DNA of 64,000 nucleotides from Lysobacter gummosus. GTDB lineage: Bacteria > Pseudomonadota > Gammaproteobacteria > Xanthomonadales > Xanthomonadaceae. The position numbers and the translations under genes were made by a program. A model generated the notes under the pieces. It did not search any database, was not told the origin of the DNA, and saw nothing but the letters and a program-made list of their open reading frames with translations. Location: assembly GCF_001442805.1 (NCBI RefSeq), contig NZ_CP011131.1:5828001-5892000 (forward strand), read 5' to 3'. Position 1 is the stretch's first letter. Each line of letters begins with the position of its first letter. Below are positions 1 to 8,614 of the stretch, piece after piece.

Positions 1-755
1 CACACCTGGTCGTAAGCCGGCAGCGGCAGGCCCAGTTCGATCAGCTTGGCCGCTTCGCGTTCGCAGGCGTCGAAGCGGTGGAACAGCTCGGCCACGTCGG
101 CGTGTTCGAAGTTGTACGCGCTCTGCTCGACTTCGTTCTGGTGATAGACGTCGCGGTAGGTCACCGCGCGGCCGTCGGGGCCGTAGGTCCAGACGATGTC
201 GAACACGCTGTCGACGTTCTGCAGGTACATGCACAGGCGTTCGAGACCGTAGGTGATCTCGCCGAGCACCGGCCGGCACTCCAGGCCGCCGGCCTGCTGG
301 AAGTAGGTGAACTGCGTGACTTCCATGCCGTTGAGCCAGACTTCCCAGCCCAGGCCCCAGGCGCCGAGGGTCGGCGATTCCCAGTTGTCCTCGACCAGGC
401 GCAGGTCGTGCACCAGCGGGTCCACGCCCAGCGCCTTGAGCGAATCGAAGTACAGCTCGACGATGTTGTCCGGGCTGGGCTTCATCGCCACCTGGTACTG
501 GTAGTAGCGCTGCAGGCGGTTGGGGTTGTCGCCGTAGCGGCCGTCGGTGGGACGGCGGCAGGGCTGCACGTAGGCGGCGTTCCACGGCTCCGGACCCAGC
601 GCGCGCAGGAACGTGGCCGGGTGGAACGTACCCGCGCCGACCTCCAGGTCCAGCGGCTGGATCAACACGCAGCCCTGTTCAGCCCAGTAGGCGTTCAGGC
701 GCTGGATCATGCTTTGAAAGGTGATCACCGCAGGGGGTGCGTCGCTCGCGCTCAT
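1..755 (-). CDS. glyQ: Glycyl-tRNA synthetase alpha subunit (partial, C-terminus outside window)
   Basis: This is the catalytic alpha subunit of the heterotetrameric (alpha2beta2) bacterial glycyl-tRNA synthetase, which charges tRNA-Gly in the cytoplasm. Reading the minus strand from ATG at 755 gives [13 protein letters not shown] followed by typical GlyQ segments: [53 protein letters not shown] and the TYGLERL region. About 251 codons are visible and the frame is open to the window edge; GlyQ is usually around 300 residues, so roughly 50 C-terminal residues lie outside. In most gammaproteobacteria glyS follows directly, which would place it left of this window. The 106-bp gap to the divergent amidotransferase gene must hold its promoter. 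The assignment is secure. Confidence 0.97.
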   Translation of the reverse strand, partial: MSASDAPPAVITFQSMIQRLNAYWAEQGCVLIQPLDLEVGAGTFHPATFLRALGPEPWNAAYVQPCRRPTDGRYGDNPNRLQRYYQYQVAMKPSPDNIVELYFDSLKALGVDPLVHDLRLVEDNWESPTLGAWGLGWEVWLNGMEVTQFTYFQQAGGLECRPVLGEITYGLERLCMYLQNVDSVFDIVWTYGPDGRAVTYRDVYHQNEVEQSAYNFEHADVAELFHRFDACEREAAKLIELGLPLPAYDQV

Positions 756-861
756 GGTCTCATCGCAGTGCAGCAAAGCGGGTTAGTATAGCCATGAGCC
801 TTACAAATACAGGGCTTCACCCCGGATTTCAGCAGCGCCCATCCCCCCTCGACGCCACGCC

Positions 862-1587
862 GTGAACCCGCCCTTTCTGATCGTTGAGACCGGCCAGCCG
901 GTCGCCTCCATGCGCCGTCACCGCGGTTTTCCGCACTGGATCCGCGTCGCCGCCGGTTTGGGCCGCGACGAAGCGGTCGTGATCAACGTCGAACACGGCG
1001 AACAACTGCCCAGCCGCGAGGGTTTCGCCGGGGCCATCGTGACCGGTTCGGGCGCGATGGTCACCGACCGCGCGCCGTGGAGCGAGCGCAGCGCCGAGTG
1101 GCTGCGCGAAGCCGCCCACGCCCGTCTGCCCTTGTTCGGCATCTGCTACGGCCATCAGCTGCTCGCGCATGCGCTGGGCGGCGAGGTCGGCAATCACCCG
1201 GGCGGTCGCGAGATGGGCACGATCGGGCTGGAGCTGCATTCCAGCGCCGAGCACGACCCGCTGTTCCGCGGCCTGCCGAGCCAGTTTCCGGCCCAGGCCA
1301 CGCATCTGCAGACCGTGCTGCGCGCGCCCGACGGCGCCACCGTGCTGGCGCGCTCGGCGCACGACGCCTGCCACGCGTTCCGCTGGGGCGATCACGCCTG
1401 GGGCGTGCAGTTCCATCCCGAATTCAGCGCCACGCACATGCTCGGTTACGTGCGCGCGCGCCGCGATGCGTTGCGCGCGGAAGGCCATTGCCCGAAGACC
1501 ATCGCCGGCAGCGTCAGCGCCGCGCCGCATGCCCGGCGCGTGCTGCGCCGTTTCGTCGGCCATGCGCGTGCGCTGCACGGGCGCTGA
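862..1587 (+). CDS. Class I glutamine amidotransferase (GMP synthase-like GATase domain protein)
   Basis: A stand-alone class I glutamine amidotransferase domain of 241 residues. The catalytic triad is visible: the nucleophile elbow GICYGHQLL places Cys at about residue 95, and the VQFHPEF motif supplies His 185 and Glu 187. Such free GATases hydrolyse glutamine to give ammonia to an acceptor reaction; the acceptor is unknown here because there is no synthetase domain and no obvious partner gene nearby. The start is a GTG (MNPPFLIVET), chosen because the fold begins with this beta-strand and no upstream ATG fits. It is divergent from glyQ. It resembles proteins annotated 'glutamine amidotransferase' or 'GMP synthase-like'; the substrate cannot be named. 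Confidence 0.85.
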   Translation: MNPPFLIVETGQPVASMRRHRGFPHWIRVAAGLGRDEAVVINVEHGEQLPSREGFAGAIVTGSGAMVTDRAPWSERSAEWLREAAHARLPLFGICYGHQLLAHALGGEVGNHPGGREMGTIGLELHSSAEHDPLFRGLPSQFPAQATHLQTVLRAPDGATVLARSAHDACHAFRWGDHAWGVQFHPEFSATHMLGYVRARRDALRAEGHCPKTIAGSVSAAPHARRVLRRFVGHARALHGR

Positions 1588-1689
1588 GCCCGCGGTTTCG
1601 CGACGGCCGCGCCGCGCGGTTCCGGCCTTCGCCGTGGCGCCGTGCGTGCATGGCACGCCCTTGTTCCCTCTCCCCCCGGGATCGATCCG

Positions 1690-2613
1690 ATGAGCCAACC
1701 GATACGCAAGGTACCGCTGACCCACGGCGCGCAGTGGCTGATCCGCGCCATCAACCTGGGCACGCGCAATCCGCGCGCGATCTTCGGCGCGGCCTTGCTG
1801 TTGATCGCGGTGCTGTACCTGGTGCTGTACCTGTTCACCATGCCGCTGCGGCTGGGCGCGGATTCGATCAGCATGGACAGCTTCATCTCCACCCTGGTGC
1901 TGGCGGTGCTGGCCGCGGTGCTGGTGCTGCCGGTGTTGCTGGGCGGGCTGATGCATGTGATCCGCGAGGCCGAGAACAACCGGCCGGTGCGCGCGCGCGA
2001 CTTGTTCGCGCCGCTGCGCCTGCACAAGGCGTTGCCGCTGGCGCTGCTGGGCCTGATCCAGATCGCGCTGGCGCTGATCTGCGGCTCGCTGCTGCTGTGG
2101 GCGACCGGGCCGGATTTCTGGTCGCAATATCAGGACATGGCGCGCGGCGCCATCACCGGCCGCATCACCAACGTGCCCAGCGCGGAACAACCCATGCTGG
2201 TGATCCTGGTGCAGCTGGCCTACTACTACTTCAGCACCGCGGTAGTGCTGGTGTCGGTGCCGCTGATCATGTTCTCCGGGCTGGGCATTTCCGATGCGGT
2301 CAAGCGCAGTCTCGGCGCGTCGCTGTGGAACCTGGGTTCGTATCTGTTCGCGGCGATGTTGTTCATGTTCGGCGCGATGATCACCGGCCTGCTGGTCAGC
2401 GTGGCCTCGCTGCTGCTGATGCAGCTGGGTTCGCTGCTCGCGCCGACGATCGGGCAGTTGCTGGTGATGGCCTTGTTCGCGGTGTACGGCACCGCGTTCC
2501 TGGTGGTGATGTGCGGCACCTGCTATTTCGCCTGGCGCGATGTGTTCGCGCAGGACGAAGACGCGCCGACCACGCCGGCGGCAGCCGCGAATCCGGGGCA
2601 TTTCGAGGCCTGA
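1690..2613 (+). CDS. Polytopic inner-membrane protein (BPSS1780-like)
   Basis: A 307-residue integral membrane protein. An N-terminal cytoplasmic segment (MSQPIRKVPLTHGAQWL) is followed by about six hydrophobic helices, for example near residues 28-50, 60-82, 115-138, 170-195, 215-250 and 255-285, and an acidic, Ala/Pro-rich C-terminus. The N-terminal pattern of a basic segment, then a glycine/tryptophan-rich turn and serial helices resembles the BPSS1780-type membrane family, whose function is not established. The ATG at 1690 is preferred over one 16 codons upstream because the intervening residues are a low-quality Pro/Arg stretch. It faces the minus-strand RDD gene tail to tail, with 32 bp between the stops. 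Confidence 0.75.
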   Translation: MSQPIRKVPLTHGAQWLIRAINLGTRNPRAIFGAALLLIAVLYLVLYLFTMPLRLGADSISMDSFISTLVLAVLAAVLVLPVLLGGLMHVIREAENNRPVRARDLFAPLRLHKALPLALLGLIQIALALICGSLLLWATGPDFWSQYQDMARGAITGRITNVPSAEQPMLVILVQLAYYYFSTAVVLVSVPLIMFSGLGISDAVKRSLGASLWNLGSYLFAAMLFMFGAMITGLLVSVASLLLMQLGSLLAPTIGQLLVMALFAVYGTAFLVVMCGTCYFAWRDVFAQDEDAPTTPAAAANPGHFEA

Positions 2614-2645
2614 GTCCGGTCGCGCGGAGTTGAGCGGCGCGCGGC

Positions 2646-3395
2646 TTAGATCGCGCCGCTTTCGAACAAGGCCGCGTCCATCGCCGCCTGCATCGCCCGC
2701 ATCAGCCACACGCACGCGGCCAACGTGGCGAAGGCCTGCAGCAGCAACCACGCCCAACCCCACAACGGCACCCGCCCGTCGCCGGCGCGCAACACCCGCG
2801 CACCGGCGATGCGATCGTGCAGGGCGCGATGCTCGGGCTTGGCCATCGCCATCACGTGGCCGATGTTCAAGGTCAGCCATGACAGCGCGCCGCCGAGATA
2901 ACGCACCGTTACCGCGCCGACGCCGAGCCGGCGGCCGGCCATGTCGGTCACGCGCAAGCCCAGCGCGCGCTTGCCCGGCGTGGCCTGCCACGACGAAAAC
3001 GCGACGAACGCCAACTCGTAGACCAGGCCGAACAAGGCGAACAGCACGACCCAGCCCAGCACCAGGCCGGTGACGGCGGCGGTGGTGGCTTGTGCGGCCG
3101 CGTGCAGGGCCGGATCGGCGAGCAACTGCTGCGCGTAGCCGGCGAAATCCATGTCGCTGAGTATTGATGCGGACATCATCTCGGCCATGCGCGCGTTCAT
3201 CGCCGCATAGGCTTCGCGCGCGGCGGCGGCTTGATGGCGCCAATGGCTGGCGCCGATCAGGCAAGTCAACACGGCGATCAAGGCCGCATCCAGGGACCAG
3301 GCCATGTAGCGCGGCCAGAATCCGGCCGGAAGCAATGCGGCGGCGGGCGCGGCCACCGTGGGCGAAGCGGTCGCCGACGGGGCCGGCGAACTCAT
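2646..3395 (-). CDS. RDD family membrane protein at the end of the tat operon
   Basis: A 249-residue membrane protein of the RDD family. After a Pro/Ala-rich start the sequence FWPRYMAWSLDAALIAVLT supplies the first helix with the typical Arg and Asp. A second helix pair (VVLFALFGLVYELAFVAF) precedes the family signature SWQATPGKRALGLRVTD, followed by RYLGGALSWLTLNIGHVMA and a C-terminal helix (WGWAWLLLQAFATLAACVWLM). RDD proteins are polytopic and mostly uncharacterised; some have been linked to ion exchange. Its ATG overlaps the tatC stop (ATGA), so it is almost certainly translated from the tatABC transcript. Whether it helps Tat export is unknown. Confidence 0.88.
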   Translation of the reverse strand: MSSPAPSATASPTVAAPAAALLPAGFWPRYMAWSLDAALIAVLTCLIGASHWRHQAAAAREAYAAMNARMAEMMSASILSDMDFAGYAQQLLADPALHAAAQATTAAVTGLVLGWVVLFALFGLVYELAFVAFSSWQATPGKRALGLRVTDMAGRRLGVGAVTVRYLGGALSWLTLNIGHVMAMAKPEHRALHDRIAGARVLRAGDGRVPLWGWAWLLLQAFATLAACVWLMRAMQAAMDAALFESGAI

Positions 3396-4192
3396 GGGCC
3401 GCGCGCGTCGCCGGGCGAAGGATCGTCGGCGTCGCGACGATCGGAGCCGACCCACTTCGCGGCGATGATGCCCATTTCGTACAGCAGGCACATCGGAATG
3501 GCGAGCATGAGCTGCGAGACCACGTCCGGCGGGGTGATCACCGCGGCGACGATGAAGATGCCGACCACGGCGTAACCGCGGCCTTCCTTGAGCTGCGCCG
3601 GCGTGACCCAGCCCAGCAGCACCAGGATCACCAGCGCCACCGGCACTTCGAAACTGATGCCGAAGGCCAGGAACAGGATCAGCACGAAATCCAGGTAGGC
3701 GTTGATGTCGGTCATCATCGACACGCCGGTCGGCGTGATCTTGACCAGGAAGCCGAACACCGACGGCAGCACCAGGAAGAACGCGAACGCGCAGCCGGCG
3801 TAGAACAGCACCAGCGCCGAGGCCAGCAGCGGCAGGGCCAGGCGTTTCTCGCGCTTGTACAAGCCCGGCGCGACGAAGGCCCAGGCCTGGAACAGCAGCC
3901 ACGGCATCGAGATCATCAGCGCGGCGAAGAACGCCAGCTTCAACGGCGCGGAGAACGGCGAGGCCACCTCCACCGCGATCAGCTGGCTGCCGGCCGGCAA
4001 CTTGGCCAGCAGCGGCGTGGCCAGGAAGTGGTAGAGCTTGTTCGCGAACGGCAGCAGGCCCAGGAAGACGACGATCAGACCGGTCACGCCGCGCAGCAGG
4101 CGCGCGCGCAGTTCGATCAGGTGGTCGAGCAGGCGCGGTTCGGCCGCGGCCTCTTCGTTGAGGTCGCCGGAGCGGGGATCAGCGTCGCTCAT
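3392..4192 (-). CDS. tatC: Sec-independent protein translocase TatC
   Basis: TatC is the multispanning receptor of the twin-arginine translocase and binds the RR signal peptide together with TatB in the inner membrane. The 266-residue product begins MSDADPRSGDLNEE and reaches the family start at LLDHLIELRARLLRG. Six helices follow, with the conserved region LYKREKRLALPLLASALVLFYAGCAFAFF split by charged loops and the later GISFEVPVALVILV and AVITPPDVVSQLMLAIPMCLLYE segments typical of TatC. The start at 4192 gives a 14-bp overlap with tatB; an upstream in-frame extension is only Pro/Arg-rich antisense-like sequence. Downstream it shares ATGA with the RDD gene. Confidence 0.97.
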   Translation of the reverse strand: MSDADPRSGDLNEEAAAEPRLLDHLIELRARLLRGVTGLIVVFLGLLPFANKLYHFLATPLLAKLPAGSQLIAVEVASPFSAPLKLAFFAALMISMPWLLFQAWAFVAPGLYKREKRLALPLLASALVLFYAGCAFAFFLVLPSVFGFLVKITPTGVSMMTDINAYLDFVLILFLAFGISFEVPVALVILVLLGWVTPAQLKEGRGYAVVGIFIVAAVITPPDVVSQLMLAIPMCLLYEMGIIAAKWVGSDRRDADDPSPGDARGP

Positions 4193-4655
4193 CGTTCGGC
4201 GTCTGCGCGGTGGAGGCGGGGCGATAGTCGGGCAAGGCCGCGCCGGTGTAGTCGTCGGCCGGGGCAGCGGATTCCACGGCCGGCGGCGCGGCGGCGGTGG
4301 CCGCTTCGCCGCTGTCGACCGGCGCCTCAAGCGCGGGTTGCGTCGCCTCGGCGATGCCCACGGGCGCGGCGATGCTGCGGTTCAACTCATCGACTTCGTT
4401 GCGCACGGCCTGATCGCTGTTGCGCAGTTGCTCCTGCACCTGACGCAGATCGTCCTGGGCCTGGCGCAGGCTGCGCTTGAGTTCTTCGTCGGCCAGCTCG
4501 TTCTCGAGCTCGGACTTGACCGAATACCACTGCGCGCGCGCGCGCCGCACCCACAGGCCGGCGAACCGCGCCGCCTTGGGCAGGCGCTCGGGGCCGAGCA
4601 CGATCAAGGCCACGATCGCGATCACGAAGACTTCCGAGAAGCCTATGTCGAACAT
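4179..4655 (-). CDS. tatB: Sec-independent protein translocase TatB
   Basis: TatB forms the substrate-binding complex with TatC. The 158-residue protein has the canonical N-terminus MFDIGFSEVFVIAIVALIVLGPERLP, that is a short transmembrane helix followed by the hinge GPERLP. An amphipathic helix (AARFAGLWVRRARAQW) and a long coiled, charged region (about residues 45-95, rich in Glu, Gln and Asp) come next, and the tail is Ala/Pro-rich and probably disordered. The Glu early in the membrane segment (FSE) is typical of TatB rather than TatA. It lies 45 bp downstream of tatA and overlaps tatC by 14 bp, consistent with one tatABC transcript. Confidence 0.97.
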   Translation of the reverse strand: MFDIGFSEVFVIAIVALIVLGPERLPKAARFAGLWVRRARAQWYSVKSELENELADEELKRSLRQAQDDLRQVQEQLRNSDQAVRNEVDELNRSIAAPVGIAEATQPALEAPVDSGEAATAAAPPAVESAAPADDYTGAALPDYRPASTAQTPNDERR

Positions 4656-4700
4656 GCGCGTACGCCGGGCGGGGGAAGTCGATGACGCAACAGACCGGAC

Positions 4701-4931
4701 TCAGCGCGGGTTCTGTTCGTTGTCGCGCGACTGCGTGCTGTTGGTGGTGTCGTTGCGGGTGCTGTCGTTAGGCAGTTGCTGCGACGGCTTGTCGTCGTCC
4801 TGCATGCCCTTCTTGAAACCCTTGACCGCGTCGCCGAGATCCTTGCCGACCGAGCCCAGTCGCTTGGTGCCGAAAATCAGCAGCACGATGACAAGGACGA
4901 CAATCCAATGACCGATGCCCCAGGCGCCCAT
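4701..4931 (-). CDS. tatA: Sec-independent protein translocase TatA
   Basis: TatA oligomerises to form the translocation element of the Tat system. The 76-residue product starts [25 protein letters not shown], a single membrane helix with the FGTKRL hinge, followed by the amphipathic helix [17 protein letters not shown] and a polar, Asn/Asp/Gln-rich tail. ATG at 4931 gives the standard family start; a GTG four codons upstream (4943) is an alternative. It is the first gene of tatABC-RDD, and the roughly 220-bp gap back to the SYLF gene should contain the operon promoter. Confidence 0.95.
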   Translation of the reverse strand: MGAWGIGHWIVVLVIVLLIFGTKRLGSVGKDLGDAVKGFKKGMQDDDKPSQQLPNDSTRNDTTNSTQSRDNEQNPR

Positions 4932-5151
4932 GACGATGCTCACTGCTGAATGATGAAGAGGGCAAGGATACCGCAACCACCGCTAAGCCAATGTGGCGAA
5001 GGTCCTGTCTGATCGCGAGGCCGTTATCGGCATTCGACCGGCCCTCGACCGAACCGATTCGGCATGGTCGCGGCCGCGAACGACTGAATGGGGCCGCGGC
5101 GCGATCGCGCCGGCAACGGGTCGGCGACCCGCGTTCCGGCGCGAGCCCGGC

Positions 5152-6072
5152 TCAGGGCAACGGTTCGACCTTGGCCGGATTGGGCTGCGCCGGCACGGTT
5201 TCGAACGGCTTCGGGCCCTGCGTGGGCTGCTCGGGCACCGCCGGCGCCAGGCGCTCGTGCGCCGGTGCGCGCGCCGCAGCGGCGGGCTGGGCCGGGACTG
5301 CCTGGGTGGTGCCGGCGGCCGGATACACCGTCGCGCCCAGCGGCGTGCGCTGTTCTTCGGCCAGGCGATGCTCGCGCGCGGCGGCGTTGGCTTCTTCCAG
5401 GCGATCGCGGAAATCCACCACCGCCGAAGACGGCTGGCCGGTGGCGCGGCCTTCGAAAATCATCCGCGGGGTATTGCCTTCGCCGTAGACGGCTTGATTG
5501 GCGTCGTCGTCGATCGACAAGGCGGCGCCGTCGAGGGCGATGCCGGCGAACAGGCCGCGCGCGCGCGACCACGACCAGATTTCGGCCTTGAGCTGGCCGT
5601 CGGTGGCGGCCGCGGCGGTGCGCCCGACCGGGCCGGCGGCGACGCTGGCGTCGGCGCCGAGGGTCAGCTTGCCGTTGACGATCGAATCCAGGCCGCGGTT
5701 GCCGCGGAACACCAGCACGATGTCGGAGGACTGCACGCCGGCCTGGAAGCCGACGCTGCCGCCGGTGAGCTTGACGAAGCTGGGGTTGGACCAGGTGCCG
5801 TCGGGATTCTTCACCGACACCAGGCCGTGGCCGCGGCGTCCGCCGACGACCAGGCCGATCTTCAGCGTATCGGGCACCACGACGATCGCGCGCGCTTCGT
5901 CGAAGAGTTTGTCCGGGATCGAGGATTCGGGAATCTGCTGGATATCGCCGAGCACGCGCACCGCATCGCGGGCGCGCTGGTCCTCGGTCGGACCGGCCAT
6001 GGCGGCGGTGGCGGCGAGGCCCAGGCTCAGGGCGAGGCTCAGACTCAGGACGCGGGGCAGCGGACGGGACAT
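5152..6072 (-). CDS. Exported SYLF-domain (YSC84-like) lipid-binding protein
   Basis: A 306-residue exported protein with a clear Sec signal peptide (MSRPLPRVLSLSLALSLGLAATAAMA). Residues about 30-200 carry the SYLF/YSC84 fold: an amphipathic start (AVRVLGDIQQIPESSIPDKLFDEA), then AIVVVPDTLKIGLVVGGRRGHGLVSVK, SVGFQAGVQSSDIVLVF and SWSRARGLFAGIALDGAALSID, which are the family hallmarks (Gly-rich repeats, 'W.RA.G.FAG..L.G'). SYLF domains bind phosphoinositides in eukaryotes; bacterial members are periplasmic and of unclear role. Residues beyond about 235 form a Pro/Ala-rich tail. It is transcribed in the same direction as tatABC but 220 bp away, so probably separately. Confidence 0.88.
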   Translation of the reverse strand: MSRPLPRVLSLSLALSLGLAATAAMAGPTEDQRARDAVRVLGDIQQIPESSIPDKLFDEARAIVVVPDTLKIGLVVGGRRGHGLVSVKNPDGTWSNPSFVKLTGGSVGFQAGVQSSDIVLVFRGNRGLDSIVNGKLTLGADASVAAGPVGRTAAAATDGQLKAEIWSWSRARGLFAGIALDGAALSIDDDANQAVYGEGNTPRMIFEGRATGQPSSAVVDFRDRLEEANAAAREHRLAEEQRTPLGATVYPAAGTTQAVPAQPAAAARAPAHERLAPAVPEQPTQGPKPFETVPAQPNPAKVEPLP

Positions 6073-6592
6073 GGGGAACTCCGGCGATGGTGCGGGATGT
6101 GATGCGCCGCGGGCGACGAGCCCGGGGCCGTGACGCTGTCTATGACCGCGACGACGGCGATCGGTTCAGGCTAGTGCGGCGGCGATGAATCACCGCCTAA
6201 CTGCCGCCTGACCGGGGATGCGGGCCGAGGCCGCGACGCGAAACGTCGCGATGCCGCATCGATGCCGCTGTCGTGCCGTGTCGTGCGAGATGCGCGGCGC
6301 ATTGTAGGCCGGCGCGCGCCAGGGCGTGCGGGTCGGCGCGGCGGGCTTGCGGCGGATGTCTCATTCGATCGGTGCGCTGTGGGTTAACGACCGCGAACCG
6401 GGCCGCATCGGCAAGACCGCGACGCGCGTTCGCATCGGCCGCATCGCGCCGGCGCCGTTTCGCAATGATTTGCGCGGGGATTTGCGCGGCTTCGGGCGCG
6501 GCCGGGCGAAGCGCCATCGGCGCCGCTGATCGCCCCGATCGAAAACAACGATGCCGCGGCGAGTGCCCAGGCCGGCGCGCGGATGTCATCCT
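6073..6592. other. Intergenic region without a supported gene
   Basis: These 520 bases between the SYLF gene and hemH are GC-rich and hold several short open frames, none with family-like sequence or a good ribosome binding site. No tRNA, terminator hairpin with T-tract or repeat family was recognised. The divergent promoters of the SYLF gene and hemH must lie here, but no convincing -35/-10 pair could be picked out. Confidence 0.5.
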
Positions 6593-7591
6593 ATGCGCAT
6601 GCCCGCCTCCGCCAGCAACGACGCTTCCCCGACCCGCTCCGCCGCCGACACCGCGGTGGTGCTGGTCAATCTGGGCACGCCGGACGCGCCCAACACCTCG
6701 GCCGTGCGGCGTTTCCTCTCCGAATTCCTGCACGACCATCGCGTCGTGGACATGAGCCGCTGGCTGTGGTGCCCGCTGCTGCATTTCGCGATCCTGCCGC
6801 TGCGCAGCAGCAAGGTCGCGCACAAATACGCCAGCGTGTGGCTGCCGGAAGGCTCGCCGCTGGCCGTGCACACCCGGCGTCTGGCCGAAGCGGTGCAGCG
6901 CGAACTGCCGCAGCATCGCGTGCTGCATGCGATGCGCTACGGCAAGCCGTCGTGGAAGCAATTGCTGCAGCAACTGCGCAGCGAGGGCGTGAAGCGGGTC
7001 GTGGCCTTGCCGCTGTATCCGCAGTATTCGACCTCCACCACCGCCTCGGTCGGCGACGTGCTGGAGCAGGCGCAGGGGCTGCGCACGCGGATGATCGGCG
7101 ATTACCACCTGGACCCGGAATGGATCGCCGCGGTCGCCGATTCGATCCATCGCCATCGCGCCAGCCACGGCGCCGGCGAGCACCTGTTGTTCTCCTTCCA
7201 CGGCTTGCCGCAGCGTTTCGCCGCCGCCGGCGACCCGTATCCGCGTCAATGCGAAGCCAGCGCGCGCGCGATCGCGCAGGCACTGGACCTGCCCGACGAG
7301 GCGTGGACGCTGAGCTATCAGTCGCGTTTCGGCCGCGAGCGCTGGCTGGAGCCGGCCACCGCCGACACCCTGATCGCGCTGGCCGCGCGCGGCGTGCGCA
7401 AGGTCGATGTGGTCGCGCCGGGCTTCGCGGTGGATTGCCTGGAGACGCTGGAGGAAGTCGCGCTGATGCTGGCGGAAGACTTCGCCGCGCGCGGCGGCCA
7501 ACTGCGTTACGTGCCCTGCCTCAACGATTCGCCCGCGCACGCGGCGGCCCTGGCCGGCGTGGTGCTGCGCGAACTCGCGGACTGGCAATGA
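6593..7591 (+). CDS. hemH: Ferrochelatase
   Basis: Ferrochelatase inserts Fe2+ into protoporphyrin IX, the last step of protoheme synthesis. The 332-residue protein has VVLVNLGTPDAP near residue 22, LPLYPQYSTSTTASV near 139, and the catalytic region LLFSFHGLPQRF with the metal-binding His at about 203; the C-terminal acidic motif VDCLETLEEV supplies Glu near 284. Length and order match bacterial HemH. The start is uncertain: ATG at 6593 (MRMPASAS) and 6599 (MPASAS) are both possible, while the upstream codons are Arg/Pro-rich. The gene is followed after about 100 bp by an alpha/beta hydrolase, probably not co-regulated. Confidence 0.97.
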   Translation: MRMPASASNDASPTRSAADTAVVLVNLGTPDAPNTSAVRRFLSEFLHDHRVVDMSRWLWCPLLHFAILPLRSSKVAHKYASVWLPEGSPLAVHTRRLAEAVQRELPQHRVLHAMRYGKPSWKQLLQQLRSEGVKRVVALPLYPQYSTSTTASVGDVLEQAQGLRTRMIGDYHLDPEWIAAVADSIHRHRASHGAGEHLLFSFHGLPQRFAAAGDPYPRQCEASARAIAQALDLPDEAWTLSYQSRFGRERWLEPATADTLIALAARGVRKVDVVAPGFAVDCLETLEEVALMLAEDFAARGGQLRYVPCLNDSPAHAAALAGVVLRELADWQ

Positions 7592-7690
7592 GCGCGGCGC
7601 CGGAATGCGGCAGCGGTCGATACGCACTGTCACCCGCGCGTGGTCTGATGCGAACCGGGCACGGATCAAGGCAGTGACAGGAACCCATTG

Positions 7691-8560
7691 ATGGCCGCGA
7701 TGCAGGAATTCGTCGTCGACACCGAGTTCGGCCGTCTGGCCGGACTGCGCAACGGCCGTATCGGCGCGCCGCGCCTGCTGGCCTTGCACGGCTGGCTGGA
7801 CAACGCCGCCAGCTTCGTGCCGCTGGCGCCGTGGTTCGAAGGCTTCGACCTGGTCGCGCCCGACCTGCCCGGCCACGGCGCCAGCGCGCATTTGCCCGCG
7901 GCCGGCGAATACAGCATGACCACCGCCACCCGCGCCGCGCTGGCGATCGCCGACGCCCTGGGTTGGGACCGGTTCCATCTGCTCGGCCATTCGCTCGGCG
8001 GCGCGACCGCCAGCTTCGTCGCCGCGGCCACGCCGCAGCGGGTGCAGCGCTTGCTGCTGATCGAAGCCCTGGGTTCGCTGTCGGAAACCGAAGAACGCGT
8101 CGGCACCCGTCTGCGCGAGGCCTTCGCCGGCATGGCGGCGGTCAACAACAAGCAACTGCGCGTGTTCGCCGACATCGCCACCGCGGTGAAGGTGCGCATG
8201 GCCGCCAACGACCTCAGCGAACCGGTGGCGCGGTTGCTGGTGGAGCGCGGAATCGCGCCGGTGCGCGGCGACGACCATCAGGGCGGTTTCGTCTGGCGCA
8301 GCGATCCGCGCCTGACCCTGACCTCGGCGCAGCGCATGAGCGAAGGCCAGATGCGCTCGTTGATCCGCGCTATCGAATGCCCGACCTGCATGATCTGGGC
8401 CGACCCGGCGCAGAGCTACATGCCCGATGCATTGCGCCGCGAACGCGCGACGCTGCTGGCCCACGGCGAGTTGCATACGCTGCCGGGGACGCATCACCTG
8501 CATATGGAACGGCCCGGCGCGGTCGGCGAGTTGTTCCAGAATTTTTTGACGGCGGGGTAA
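7691..8560 (+). CDS. Alpha/beta-fold hydrolase
   Basis: A 289-residue cytoplasmic alpha/beta hydrolase. The oxyanion strand LLALHGWLDNAASF (residues 29-42), the DLPGHG turn and the nucleophile elbow GHSLGG (Ser at about 101) are visible. A late DPAQS region could supply the acid and GTHHLHME the catalytic His near residue 260. The substrate is not predictable; close relatives in gammaproteobacteria are simply called alpha/beta hydrolases. ATG at 7691 follows an AGGAAC ribosome-binding-like stretch; a TTG one codon upstream also reads in frame. The stop is followed by the repeat array at 8615. Confidence 0.85.
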   Translation: MAAMQEFVVDTEFGRLAGLRNGRIGAPRLLALHGWLDNAASFVPLAPWFEGFDLVAPDLPGHGASAHLPAAGEYSMTTATRAALAIADALGWDRFHLLGHSLGGATASFVAAATPQRVQRLLLIEALGSLSETEERVGTRLREAFAGMAAVNNKQLRVFADIATAVKVRMAANDLSEPVARLLVERGIAPVRGDDHQGGFVWRSDPRLTLTSAQRMSEGQMRSLIRAIECPTCMIWADPAQSYMPDALRRERATLLAHGELHTLPGTHHLHMERPGAVGELFQNFLTAG

Positions 8561-8614
8561 GGCGGTCGAGTCGTGCGGTGCTCGTGCGCGCACGCCCGTA
8601 AGCCGCTGCAAAAA

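Noticed and set aside
829..3264. Long open frame (811 codons) on the minus strand across the amidotransferase and membrane-protein genes
   Set aside because: It is antisense to two well-supported genes, has Arg/Gln/His-rich composition typical of GC-rich shadow frames and shows no domain.
6326..6529. 67-residue open frame before hemH
   Set aside because: Arg/Gly-rich, no ribosome site, no similarity to known small proteins.
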